From Hyphomicrobiales bacterium (lineage in GTDB: Bacteria > Pseudomonadota > Alphaproteobacteria > Rhizobiales > JAJFHC01): DNA of 15,625 nucleotides. Below the pieces are notes generated by a model. That model saw only the letters and a program-made list of their open reading frames with translations. It was not told the DNA's origin and did no database searches. Of the stretch, positions 6,185-13,695 are shown piece after piece. The stretch's first letter is position 1, and each line of letters opens with the position of its first letter. Location: positions 1 to 15,625 of the forward strand of contig JAJFHC010000072.1 in the NCBI GenBank assembly GCA_021775835.1, read 5' to 3'. The position numbers and the translations under genes were made by a program.

Positions 6185-6688
6185 TCAGAGTGCGCCTTCA
6201 TGGTGCAACAGCCATTCCTTGCGTTCGAGACCACCGGCATAACCTGTAAGCGAACCATTGGCGCCGATCAGCCGGTGGCACGGGATGACGATGGCAATCG
6301 GGTTGAGACCATTTGCAAGCCCGACCGCACGGCTTGCGGCGGGCTTTCCAAGTCTGTTTGCCAACGCGCCATAGGTCATCGTTCGTCCATGAGGGATTTG
6401 ACGCAGGATGCTCCAGACACTTTCCTGAAACTCCGTACCGCCTGAATTCACGACCAGTTCATCAATCGCTGTCAGCTCGCCGTCCCAATACGCTGTTATT
6501 GCCTCGGAGACTTTGGTTGGGACGGGGCCGTCGGACATCGTCTTCGTCGGGTGTCGCCTTTTCAGAAGCCGGAGCATGCGGCTTTCATAGTCGGCGTAAT
6601 CCAGACCGCAGATCCCCTTACCGTCAGTGACGACCAGCAACGGACCCAACGGCGACTCAAGCCGGCCCTGTTGGAAGGAACTGTGCAC
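6185..6688 (-). CDS. ogt: methylated-DNA--protein-cysteine methyltransferase
   Basis: This 167-residue O6-alkylguanine-DNA alkyltransferase transfers the alkyl group from O6-alkylguanine (or O4-alkylthymine) to its own cysteine. The active-site motif IPCHRLIG (residues 135-142, C137) is preceded by RAVGLANGLNPIAIV, and the DNA-binding part shows FQESVWSILRQIPHGRTMTYGALA. The N-terminal ribonuclease-H-like domain (about 1-80) is short, as in Ogt rather than in the Ada fusion. I chose the GTG at 6688: AGGAG ends about 7 nt before it, and homology begins there. The frame stays open to an ATG at 6859, but that extension is not family-like and would cover the promoter region shared with tctC. Confidence 0.92.
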   Translation of the reverse strand: MHSSFQQGRLESPLGPLLVVTDGKGICGLDYADYESRMLRLLKRRHPTKTMSDGPVPTKVSEAITAYWDGELTAIDELVVNSGGTEFQESVWSILRQIPHGRTMTYGALANRLGKPAASRAVGLANGLNPIAIVIPCHRLIGANGSLTGYAGGLERKEWLLHHEGAL

Positions 6689-6868
6689 AGCATCTCTCCT
6701 TGACGAACAAACATACCGGCCTGAGGATTGCACAGGCTTTCGAAGGATTACACCCGATACCTGTGCCGACGCCCTGGCCTGTCGTGCACAATCACTAGGT
6801 GGGAAAGTCCCTTGGCCGTGCCAATCGCTTGCGATACGTTCGCATGGTGCCCAATTCAATAAAAGTAC
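6689..6868. promoter_or_regulatory. divergent intergenic region ogt / tctC
   Basis: This 180-bp region separates ogt and the TTT importer. It contains the dyad TGCGATACGTTCGCA (6830-6844: TGCGA and TCGCA arms, 5-bp spacer) about 40 bp before the tctC start. The dyad is suitably placed for an operator of the transport operon. A palindromic GGGAAAGTCCC lies at 6801-6811. I see no convincing -35/-10 pair. No gene is supported here. Confidence 0.35.
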
Positions 6869-7855
6869 TTGGAGGAATCAAATAAAAATTGGAAATCCGC
6901 ACTCGGCCTTGCCGCCATAGGGCTGGCAGCCGCTGTTACAACGCCGGCGGCGGTGGCAGCACCTGACATCCCTTGCTCCACGGCAAAACTGATCGTGCCC
7001 TGGAAAGCGGGCGGCGGTACCCACATCATCTTTTCCATCTTCGAGGAAGCCATCAACAAGATGGATGTCTCGCCGAAAATCCAGGTGGTGACGATCGGCG
7101 GCCAGGGCGGCAACAAGGGCGCCAAGGAAGCCAAGAAATCCAAGGCTGACGGCTGCACGCTGTTTGCGATCCACCAGAGCGCCATAGTGAGCTATCTGGC
7201 CGGCAGGGTCGACTTCACGTGGGATGCCTTCGACATGGTAGCCCAAGTGACGTCGACACCAGAAATCATCGGCGCATCGGGCAAGGCGCCGTGGAAGGAT
7301 TTCAACGAGATGATCGCCGAAGCCAAAGCCAAACCCGGGACGATCCCGCTTGGTGCAACGCTCGGCTCCACCAGCCAGTTCATGTGGCTGCTGATCGAAG
7401 AACTGAACCCGGGTGCAAAATTCAAGTATATCCCGTTCGATGGCACCAAGGAACGCGTGACCGCCCTTCTGGCAGACACGATCAAGCTGGGCACGGTCAA
7501 CATACCAACCGCCCGGAAGAACGTCGCCCAGGGAACCCTCAAGGCATACGCATTTGCCGGTGACGAGCGCTCGCCGTTCTTCCCCGACATGCCGACGCTG
7601 AAGGAACTTGGCACCGACATGACCTATTCGCTCGACCGCGGCGTTGTGGCTCCCAAGGGTACGCCTAAGGACGTGATCGAACACTGGTCGCAGATCTTCA
7701 AGAAAGCGGCTGAAAGCCCTGACCTTCTGGGCAAGCTGAAAGAAAAGGGCACACCGGTCAAATGGGTCGGCCCTGAAGGCTATGCGACATGGTTCAAGGA
7801 AACCTACGACGCGCACGAAAAGGTCGCGATCAAGATCGGCATGTTCAAGAAGTAG
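6869..7855 (+). CDS. tctC: TctC-family solute-binding protein of a TTT importer; start codon damaged
   Basis: This is a periplasmic solute-binding protein of the tripartite tricarboxylate transporter family (Bug/TctC). It has an N-terminal signal peptide (KNWKSALGLAAIGLAAAV, cleavage after AVAA) and a two-lobed binding domain beginning DIPCSTAKLIVPWKAGGGTH. The glycine-rich WKAGGGTH and the GATLGSTSQF segment are family-typical ligand-loop regions. Length is about 320 residues, as usual. The start is abnormal. A strong GGAGGA (6871-6876) is followed by ATCAAAT and then AAAAATTGG, and there is no ATG, GTG or TTG in frame behind it. The only in-frame candidate is the TTG at 6869, which lies before the Shine-Dalgarno. 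Insertion of one G after 6883 would create ATG-AAA-AAT-TGG at ideal spacing. The rest of the frame is intact. It is followed by tctB and tctA. The substrate is unknown. Confidence 0.88.
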   Translation: MEESNKNWKSALGLAAIGLAAAVTTPAAVAAPDIPCSTAKLIVPWKAGGGTHIIFSIFEEAINKMDVSPKIQVVTIGGQGGNKGAKEAKKSKADGCTLFAIHQSAIVSYLAGRVDFTWDAFDMVAQVTSTPEIIGASGKAPWKDFNEMIAEAKAKPGTIPLGATLGSTSQFMWLLIEELNPGAKFKYIPFDGTKERVTALLADTIKLGTVNIPTARKNVAQGTLKAYAFAGDERSPFFPDMPTLKELGTDMTYSLDRGVVAPKGTPKDVIEHWSQIFKKAAESPDLLGKLKEKGTPVKWVGPEGYATWFKETYDAHEKVAIKIGMFKK

Positions 7856-7869
7856 ACCGATAGACAACC

Positions 7870-7905
7870 TGCGGGTCCGGTGTGCTGCGGTGGACCGGAC
7901 CCGCA
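7870..7905 (+). terminator. 12-bp intercistronic stem-loop after tctC
   Basis: TGCGGGTCCGGT (7870-7881) and ACCGGACCCGCA (7894-7905) form a perfect 12-bp GC-rich stem with a 12-nt loop, starting 14 nt after the tctC stop. No T-run follows, so it more likely protects the tctC message 3' end or attenuates read-through than ends transcription. Such elements are commonly used to give the binding protein in excess over membrane subunits. Confidence 0.6.
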
Positions 7906-7947
7906 CCCTTCAATCAAATCTCCCGATAACCTGGCGGTAACGGCTCC

Positions 7948-8460
7948 ATGGGCGCACTCAACAGAGATACGATCATCTCGATCGCCCTTATGGTTTTCTG
8001 CGGCTTCCTGATCTGGGCGGGACAGCATATCCGCGATCCGCAGTTCGGCGAACTGCCTCCTGCGGCCTGGCCCCAGGGCGTGTCCTATGTTCTGACGGCA
8101 TTCGTGCTGATCTATTTCCTTCAGTCGATCATGGTCAAGACACCGCAAGCCGATGGTGGTGAAGACATCGGCGGCGAATCTCGCGCTGAAGGCATGAAGG
8201 GGTGGTTGCAGCATTACCGCAATCCGATTGCCTGTTTTACGCTCTACTTTCTCTTCCTCAACGCCCTGCCCTACCTGGGTACGCTGATCGGCGGCACCCT
8301 GCTGGTCTTCCTGCTCCTGAGCGTCCTTGGCGGCATCTCTTCGAAGAAAATTGTCCTGCACGCGTTCGTCGCCGTCATTTCGGTCGGTGCCATGTGGTCC
8401 CTGTTCACCTTCGGCCTGCGCGTCCTGCTGCCGAGAGGCGAGATCCTGCCGGGCATCTGA
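7948..8460 (+). CDS. tctB: TctB-family small permease subunit of the TTT importer
   Basis: The 170-residue protein has about four to five hydrophobic spans: near residues 8-25, 43-62, 93-112, 113-130 and 137-157. A polar linker (PQADGGEDIGGESRAEG) sits in the middle, the usual plan of TctB small membrane subunits. The position between tctC and tctA makes the assignment firm even though TctB sequences diverge strongly. The start ATG at 7948 has only a weak ribosome binding site (GGCGG further upstream). It starts 92 nt after tctC, with the stem-loop in between. Confidence 0.85.
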   Translation: MGALNRDTIISIALMVFCGFLIWAGQHIRDPQFGELPPAAWPQGVSYVLTAFVLIYFLQSIMVKTPQADGGEDIGGESRAEGMKGWLQHYRNPIACFTLYFLFLNALPYLGTLIGGTLLVFLLLSVLGGISSKKIVLHAFVAVISVGAMWSLFTFGLRVLLPRGEILPGI

Positions 8461-8512
8461 TGATCCAACCTTCACATATTGCACATCCGCGGCATTACGA
8501 GCCTCAGCGCCC

Positions 8513-10168
8513 ATGATCATCGAAAACACCATTGTCGCGATCCAGGAACTGGCAACCCTGAAGACACTGTTCCTGATGACTATCGGCGCCACTGCCGGCC
8601 TGATCGCCGGTGCCATTCCGGGTTTTACGATTGCCATGGCGGTTGTCCTGACCTTGCCGTTTACGTTCGGCATGGAGCCTGCCCAGGGCATCGCCACCAT
8701 GATCGGCGTGTTTGTCGGCGGCCTGTCGGGTGGCTTGATGTCGGGGATACTGATCGGCATCCCCGGCACACCGTCGTCTGTGGCCACGACCTTCGACGGC
8801 TTCCCGATGGCACGAAACGGAGATCCCGGCTACGCGCTGGGGCTTGGGGTATGGTCGTCGTTTTTCGGCGGCGTCATATCATCGCTCCTGCTGATTGCCG
8901 TGGCGCCTCAACTTGCGCGCGTTGGCCTGGAGTTTCAGCCGTGGGACTACTTTGCGCTGATCTTCTTTGCCCTTACCGTTACCGCAAGCCTTGCCGGCGA
9001 GAACATGATCAAGGGCCTGATTTCGGGCGCCCTGGGGCTGATTGTCGCCAGCGTCGGCGAGGACGACATCAACGGCGTCAAACGGTTCGATTTCGGATTC
9101 GACTATCTGGGCGAAGGATTCGCTTTCCTACCTGTACTGATCGGACTGTTTGCCTTCTCGCAATTGATGGCCGATGTCCGCGACCGCAAGAATGCCCGCA
9201 AGGCACTGAGCGATATGCAGGCCGTGAACATCCGCATAGAGCATGGCCGCGCCGTCAAGACCATTTTCAAGAGCTGGGTCAACCTGGTCAGGTCGGCCCT
9301 GATCGGTGTGTTCACCGGGGTATTGCCGGCGGCCGGATCATCGATCTCGAACATCCTGGCCTACGACCAGGCCCGCAAGGCCTCGCCGACACCGGAAAAA
9401 TTCGGCAGCGGACATCCTGACGGCATCATTGCGCCGGAGTCTGCAAACAATGCCACCGCCGGTGGTGCCTTGATCACCATGATGGCACTTGGTATTCCGG
9501 GCGATGTCATCACGGCCGTGATGCTTGGCGCGTTGCTGATCCACGATGTCATCCCCAGTCCCAGTTTCATTGCCGAGCAGCCGAAGATCGCCTACGCCAT
9601 CTTCATTGCCTTCTTCTTTGCCAACTTCCTGGTCCTTGGCCTGCAGACCGGGGCGCTCAGGGCTTTTGTCCTGATCACCAAGGTGCGCATGTACGTGCTG
9701 GCCTCGATCATCCTGGTTTACTGCGGCATCGGCGTCTTCTCGCTCAATAACATCGAGAACGACATGTGGACGCTCGCCGTCTTCGGCGTCATCGGCTACG
9801 GCATGCGCAATCTGGGCTTTCCTCTGGCGCCGATGATCCTGGGCGTGGTGCTTGGACCGATTGCCGAACGCTGGCTTTCCCGGTCCCTGGCACTGTCAAC
9901 CGATGTCACGGAATTCTTCACCCATCCCTGGTCGCTGTTCTTCATTACGTTGAGTCTGTTTTCGATCGGCTTCAGCTTCTACCAGCGCGACCGAGGCACG
10001 AAACCCTGGACACTGGCCTACCCCCCTGCCTTGATGCTCGCGCTGACACCGCCGCTGTTTCTGATGGGCGGCATCGTGCGCCCGATCCTGGCCGTAGTGT
10101 TGATCGCCGGTGCGGGATACCTGAGCGTGCAGGCGTCAAAAAGGTGGGGCACAGTCGGCCAGGCTTGA
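8513..10168 (+). CDS. tctA: TctA-family large permease subunit of the TTT importer
   Basis: The 551-residue integral membrane protein carries the signatures of the TctA family: GAIPGFT (residues 33-39), GILIGIPGTPSSVATTFDG (77-95) and the second-half PAAGSSISNILAYDQARKAS (271-290). These are followed by APESANNATAGGALITMMALGIPGD (306-330). Many hydrophobic spans run through the chain. It forms the transport path with TctB and is driven by an ion gradient, with TctC delivering the ligand. It is somewhat longer than the usual ~500 residues because of an extra hydrophobic C-terminal stretch (about 450-545). The ATG at 8513 is chosen because similarity starts there. The frame is open further upstream, but that part overlaps tctB. 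Confidence 0.93.
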   Translation: MIIENTIVAIQELATLKTLFLMTIGATAGLIAGAIPGFTIAMAVVLTLPFTFGMEPAQGIATMIGVFVGGLSGGLMSGILIGIPGTPSSVATTFDGFPMARNGDPGYALGLGVWSSFFGGVISSLLLIAVAPQLARVGLEFQPWDYFALIFFALTVTASLAGENMIKGLISGALGLIVASVGEDDINGVKRFDFGFDYLGEGFAFLPVLIGLFAFSQLMADVRDRKNARKALSDMQAVNIRIEHGRAVKTIFKSWVNLVRSALIGVFTGVLPAAGSSISNILAYDQARKASPTPEKFGSGHPDGIIAPESANNATAGGALITMMALGIPGDVITAVMLGALLIHDVIPSPSFIAEQPKIAYAIFIAFFFANFLVLGLQTGALRAFVLITKVRMYVLASIILVYCGIGVFSLNNIENDMWTLAVFGVIGYGMRNLGFPLAPMILGVVLGPIAERWLSRSLALSTDVTEFFTHPWSLFFITLSLFSIGFSFYQRDRGTKPWTLAYPPALMLALTPPLFLMGGIVRPILAVVLIAGAGYLSVQASKRWGTVGQA

Positions 10169-10236
10169 TTGTCCGACTGGGTCAACCTTGATCACGCCGT
10201 TGGCGAGACCGCGCCTCAGAAAAACTGCTAAGCGCT

Positions 10237-11820
10237 TTAGTTCGATTTCCTGGCGACCCATTCTCGAGCGAGTTTCTCGGCTTCGGCTATCTGGTCCGAC
10301 GTAAGGTCCTTGGCAAAGGCATCAGTGTTTTTCACCGCCAAAGCGTACCCTTTCGAGGCTGACAGGGTCCACCACATGCGGGCACGAACAAAATCCTGAG
10401 GTACGCCCCGACCTTTGCTGAACAGGAGGCTGAGCTTGTATTGTGAACGCGCATCTCCCTGGTCAGCCGCCTTGAGGAACCACTCGGCTGCCGCCACATG
10501 GTTTCGTGGCACGCCTTTGCCGGCTGAATAAAGCTGAGCGAGATAGAACTGTGCTTTTGCATCCCCCTGATCGGCTGCTTTCCGGTACCAATACACTGCG
10601 GCTGCGTGGTTCTTGGGCACGCCCTTGCCCCAGTGGTACATGAAACCGAGGTCAATTTGGGCTCTGGCGATACCCTGATTGGCGGCCTTTCGGTACCAGA
10701 CAACAGCCTCTTCATCGTTTTGCCCTACGCCTTTGCCCCATCGGTACATGAACCCAAGATTGTATTGCGCCCCGGCGATGCCCTGCTCGGCGGCCTTACG
10801 AAACCACCTGGCGGCCTCCAAATTGTCCCGCGAAACGCCTCTGCCCCAACGGTACATAACACCGAGGCTGAACTGAGCCTTGGCAACCCCCTGAATGGCT
10901 GCTTTGCGATACCAGGTGACGGCCTTTGCCGGATCCAGCGGGACGCCGTGGCCCTTGGAATAGAGGGTACCAATAACGTGCTGAGCGTGGGGGTTGCCGT
11001 GATCTGCTGACCTGCGATACCACTTCACAGCTTCTGCATTGCTTTGCGGCTTGCCGCGGCCACTCAGGTACATGAAACCCAGATTGTTATAGGCGTCATT
11101 GTCCCCTTGCTGCGCCGACAATCGAAACCACTTCAAGGCCTCCGCATAGTCTTGGGTCACGCCTTCGCCGTCGAAATACATGCGGCCAAGTTTGTTTTGT
11201 GCCGCGGCATGCCCCTGATCGCTGGCCTTTCGGTACCATTGCACAGCGATTGCCTGGTCCGGGGGGACGCCAAGCCCTTTTCTGTAAACTGAGCCAAGGT
11301 TGTGCTGGGCATAGGCATCGCCCTGCTTTGAAGCCCTGCGGAACCACTTGATCGCCTCGGCATAGTCCTTGGCCACGCCCCTTCCGTTCAAGTACATGAA
11401 ACCGAGATTGTTTTCAGCTAACGCGAGCCCTTGTTCGGCGGCCTTCCTGTACCAGATCACCGCCACGGAATCGTCTTTCGGCACGCCTCTGCCTTCTTCG
11501 TACATGAAGGCGAGATTGTTCTGGGCGATATGCAGACCCTGTTCTACAGCCTTGCGATACCACATGATCGCCACGGCGTAGTTCTGAGGCACGCCCTGGC
11601 CTTCCGCGTACATGTACCCGAGATTCGATTGGGCGAGAGCGTGTCCTTGCTCAGCCAGCGGTCTCAACTCCCGGAGTGCGACCTCGTATTCGCCCCGCTG
11701 GAGAGCTGCGAAACCTTCATCAAACCCGGCCCAGGCCGACGTCCTGACGACAATGCAAAGACCAACGAGAACAGTGGTCAGCATGCGTCGCACGGCATTG
11801 CATCCGAAAGGCGTAGTCAT
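10237..11820 (-). CDS. secreted Sel1-repeat protein, twelve repeats
   Basis: The 527-residue protein begins with a signal peptide (RRMLTTVLVGLCIVVRTSAWA), so it is probably periplasmic or outer-membrane facing. A short TPR-like helix pair (GFDEGFAALQRGEYEVALRELRPLAEQ) comes next. Residues 59-490 are twelve consecutive Sel1-like repeats of exactly 36 residues (consensus GxAxAQxNLGxMYxxGxGVP, then AVxWYRKAAxQ). A helical C-terminal cap of about 37 residues (to REWVARKSN) closes it. Sel1 arrays are protein-protein interaction solenoids used in signalling, envelope and host-interaction roles; the partner here is unknown. The ATG at 11820 overlaps the TGA of the preceding small ORF (ATGA), suggesting coupling. 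A second ATG at 11784 is possible. It is convergent with tctA (68-bp gap, no clear terminator seen). Confidence 0.9.
   Translation of the reverse strand: MTTPFGCNAVRRMLTTVLVGLCIVVRTSAWAGFDEGFAALQRGEYEVALRELRPLAEQGHALAQSNLGYMYAEGQGVPQNYAVAIMWYRKAVEQGLHIAQNNLAFMYEEGRGVPKDDSVAVIWYRKAAEQGLALAENNLGFMYLNGRGVAKDYAEAIKWFRRASKQGDAYAQHNLGSVYRKGLGVPPDQAIAVQWYRKASDQGHAAAQNKLGRMYFDGEGVTQDYAEALKWFRLSAQQGDNDAYNNLGFMYLSGRGKPQSNAEAVKWYRRSADHGNPHAQHVIGTLYSKGHGVPLDPAKAVTWYRKAAIQGVAKAQFSLGVMYRWGRGVSRDNLEAARWFRKAAEQGIAGAQYNLGFMYRWGKGVGQNDEEAVVWYRKAANQGIARAQIDLGFMYHWGKGVPKNHAAAVYWYRKAADQGDAKAQFYLAQLYSAGKGVPRNHVAAAEWFLKAADQGDARSQYKLSLLFSKGRGVPQDFVRARMWWTLSASKGYALAVKNTDAFAKDLTSDQIAEAEKLAREWVARKSN
10351..11646 (-). 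repeat. coding tandem array, 12 x 108 bp
   Basis: The twelve Sel1 units occupy 1296 bp as exact multiples of 108 bp, with no insertion or deletion in any unit. At protein level repeats 8, 9 and 10 (MYRWGRGV, MYRWGKGV, MYHWGKGV) are the most alike, which suggests that part of the array expanded most recently. This is a diverged coding repeat, not a CRISPR or a satellite. Confidence 0.85.
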
Positions 11821-12032
11821 TGATGGCTCACGAACGGACCTGGCAACACGACCCTGTTGCCTTCGCTGCTGAGCGTAACGCCATGGCACTTCCCCGTCCA
11901 GGCTTGCAACTCAGCATCCGAGATCGGGGTACTGGACCGATTCACTTTAAGAGTAAACCGATCCACCAGCCAATTACCAATACCGTTGGATCGGTTTGCC
12001 AAAAGGGTGTTTGTGGCAGGCGACTCTGCCAA
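11817..12032 (-). CDS. 71-residue hypothetical protein in the Sel1 operon
   Basis: This frame fills the space between the two-span membrane protein (ends 12044) and the Sel1 gene. It starts 11 nt after the first and its TGA overlaps the Sel1 ATG. The start would be a TTG at 12032 with GGGA close by, a poor arrangement. The protein is soluble-looking and ends LSSEGNRVVLPGPFVSHQ, with one cysteine and no recognised motif. Evidence for coding is the perfect operon spacing on both sides. Evidence against is the weak start and an inverted repeat inside it that also gives similar peptides on the opposite strand. I cannot assign a function. Confidence 0.4.
   Translation of the reverse strand: MAESPATNTLLANRSNGIGNWLVDRFTLKVNRSSTPISDAELQAWTGKCHGVTLSSEGNRVVLPGPFVSHQ
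11955..11997. repeat. 11-bp perfect inverted repeat, plus a third related copy
   Basis: AAACCGATCCA (11955-11965) and TGGATCGGTTT (11987-11997) are perfect complements with 21 bp between them. An imperfect version (GGACCGATT) at 11934-11942 pairs with the first arm as part of a 31-bp imperfect palindrome (11934-11964). Most of its mismatches become G-U pairs in minus-strand RNA. This suggests RNA structure or a set of operator half-sites upstream of the Sel1 gene. Confidence 0.45.
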
Positions 12033-12043
12033 ATTCCCGTATT

Positions 12044-12382
12044 TCAGCCGTTGGCCACTTCGCCTTTGAACGACCGCTGCCAGAAATGAGACGCTTGTTC
12101 CTCAGCAACAATCCATTGGCCGGAGTCCCATGGCTGAAAGAAACCGATAAGGGGTTCCCGGTTGACATAACTGAGCCGGGCCAGCACACCGAAACTCAGG
12201 ACAACCAGTATCGAGCCGGCGAAAAAGCCCAGAGAGTTTATGGCAAACGCGACGAACCAGAGCCAGGCATAAACGACGGTCAATGTGACGGCGATCGTCA
12301 CAACGCCGCTGGCAATGGCCAGTGCCTGCAAGATATTCCTGTCTGTGCGGCTTCTGCGATCGAATGTCAGTTGTAGCTTCAT
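12044..12382 (-). CDS. small two-span inner-membrane protein, unknown
   Basis: The 112-residue protein has a basic cytoplasmic-type N-terminus (MKLQLTFDRRSRTDRN). Two adjacent hydrophobic helices follow at about residues 18-45 and 47-70 with almost no loop. The polar C-terminal tail of about 40 residues is rich in tryptophan and phenylalanine (GFFQPWDSGQW, HFWQRSF). The paired hairpin helices with a tail suggest a membrane anchor or small accessory factor. It is the first gene of the set leading to the Sel1 protein, and the terminator just upstream means it must have its own promoter within 12383-12440. The ribosome binding site is weak (GGACGAG). Not recognised. Confidence 0.7.
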   Translation of the reverse strand: MKLQLTFDRRSRTDRNILQALAIASGVVTIAVTLTVVYAWLWFVAFAINSLGFFAGSILVVLSFGVLARLSYVNREPLIGFFQPWDSGQWIVAEEQASHFWQRSFKGEVANG

Positions 12383-12439
12383 GGTCTCGTCCGATTCTGT
12401 TGGTCCAAACCTTAGGACATTGGGGAGGCGACCTAAACA

Positions 12440-12471
12440 GAAAACGCCCCCACCGAAAACGATGGAGGCGT
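12440..12471 (-). terminator. strong intrinsic terminator after the BMP gene
   Basis: On the minus strand a 12-bp stem (12471-12460 paired with 12455-12444, two G-U pairs) closes a TTTT loop. TTTT and a T-rich run follow directly. It lies about 50 nt after the BMP-family gene stop and should end the ABC importer transcript. A CTTTTTC run on the other side (12474-12480) could make it work in both directions. Confidence 0.85.
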
Positions 12472-12520
12472 CGCTTTTTCGTCTGCGGGCGACCTTTTCA
12501 GGCCGCCGTGATCTTACGTA

Positions 12521-13621
12521 TTATTTGCCTTCGGCCTGCACGCCCTTGACGTACCAGTCCATGCCGAGCAAATCCTTGTCGGACATTGTGGCGCCGGTGG
12601 CCACACGCTCCTTGCCGTCCACGTCCATCAACGGACCGGCAAACGGATGCAACGTTCCGCCGACGATTTCAGCCTGCTTGGCCATGGTCAGCGTCTTGAC
12701 AGCTTCGGGAACTTCGGGACCGAAACCCGCCAGCTCCATCATGCCATCGCCGATGCCGCCCCACGTGGAGCCGGATTTCCAGGTCCCGTCCATGACAGCC
12801 TGCACACGGGAAATGTAGTACTTGCCCCAGATGTGCGTGGCGGCGGTCAGGTGGGCCTTGGGACCGAATTTCGACATGTCGGAATGGTAGCCAACGGCGT
12901 GAACGCCACGGTCTTCTGCGGCCTGCACGATTGCCGTGGAGTCCGTGTGCTGGGTCACAATGTCTGCACCCTGCGAGATCAGGGCTTCGGCGGCTTCACG
13001 TTCTTTCGGCGGATCGTACCAGCTCTGGGTATAAACCACCTTGACCTGGGCGTTCGGGTTGACCGACTGCATGCCCAGAGTGAACGCATTGATGCCCCGG
13101 ATAACTTCCGGAATCGGAATGGCACCGACATAGCCGACAACACCGGACTTGGACACTTTGCCTGCAACGATGCCTGTCAGATAGCGTCCTTCGTAAAAAC
13201 GCGGCAGGTAGATCGCCACGTTCTTGGCCATCTTGTACCCCGTGGCGTGTTCGAAAACCACGTTCGGGAAAAGCTTGGCGACCTTGATCGTCGGGTTCAT
13301 GTAACCGAACGACGTGGTGAAGATCACCTTGTGACCGCTGGCAGCCAGTTCGCGGATCACGCGTTCCGCGTCACCACCCTTTTCCTGGACGTTTTCGACA
13401 AATGTCGTCTCGATCTTTTCGCCGAAATGCTTTTCCAGTTCCTTGCGGCCAAGATCGTGCTGGTAGGTGTAGCCGGCGTCACCGACGGGAGACACATAGA
13501 CAAACCCGATCTTCATCTTGTCGGCGGCGCTGGTAGCACCGATCGCCATTGCCGATACGACCGCACCGGCAGCGGCCACACGCGCGATACGTGTCAGAGC
13601 CTTGGTTAAATTCACTTTCAT
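12521..13621 (-). CDS. BMP-family ABC transporter substrate-binding protein
   Basis: This 366-residue periplasmic protein of the BMP/PnrA family has a signal peptide (MKVNLTKALTRIARVAAAGA, cleavage near ATSA-ADK). The binding fold starts KMKIGFVYVSPVGDAGYTYQ, with DLGRKELEKHFG, TTSFGYMNPTIKVAKLFP and GVVGYVGAIPIPEVIRGINAF as family-typical blocks. BMP proteins characterised elsewhere bind purine and other nucleosides. With the neighbouring purine operon, a nucleoside or purine ligand is the best guess, but no ligand can be proven here. The tandem ATGs at 13624 and 13621 are both possible; 13621 has the better distance (6 nt) from AAGGA. It is the last gene of the importer operon, followed by the terminator at 12440-12471. 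Confidence 0.93.
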   Translation of the reverse strand: MKVNLTKALTRIARVAAAGAVVSAMAIGATSAADKMKIGFVYVSPVGDAGYTYQHDLGRKELEKHFGEKIETTFVENVQEKGGDAERVIRELAASGHKVIFTTSFGYMNPTIKVAKLFPNVVFEHATGYKMAKNVAIYLPRFYEGRYLTGIVAGKVSKSGVVGYVGAIPIPEVIRGINAFTLGMQSVNPNAQVKVVYTQSWYDPPKEREAAEALISQGADIVTQHTDSTAIVQAAEDRGVHAVGYHSDMSKFGPKAHLTAATHIWGKYYISRVQAVMDGTWKSGSTWGGIGDGMMELAGFGPEVPEAVKTLTMAKQAEIVGGTLHPFAGPLMDVDGKERVATGATMSDKDLLGMDWYVKGVQAEGK

Positions 13622-13672
13622 CATTCATCCTTCCCTGTTGAATGTACTTAACTACTACTCGAATTCCGAAGC

Positions 13673-13695
13673 TGACGCTGTGAAATTTTGCGTCA
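13673..13695. other. stem-loop between permease and binding-protein genes
   Basis: TGACGC (13673-13678) and GCGTCA (13690-13695) form a 6-bp stem with an 11-nt loop across the stop codon of the second permease. It lies about 50-70 nt before the BMP-protein start. It could mark a processing point that separates the permease and binding-protein messages. Confidence 0.35.

Noticed and set aside
6878..7906. 342-codon minus-strand frame opposite tctC
   Set aside because: Antisense shadow of tctC. The composition is unnatural and the start lies in the intercistronic hairpin region.
10351..11646. Regular 108-bp spacing seen as a possible CRISPR or satellite array
   Set aside because: The unit is one 36-residue Sel1 repeat in an intact reading frame and the copies are diverged at DNA level.
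12647..13609. 320-codon plus-strand frame opposite the BMP-family gene
   Set aside because: Shadow of a well-recognised binding protein, with a histidine/arginine-rich, low-complexity-like product and no promoter or ribosome binding site.
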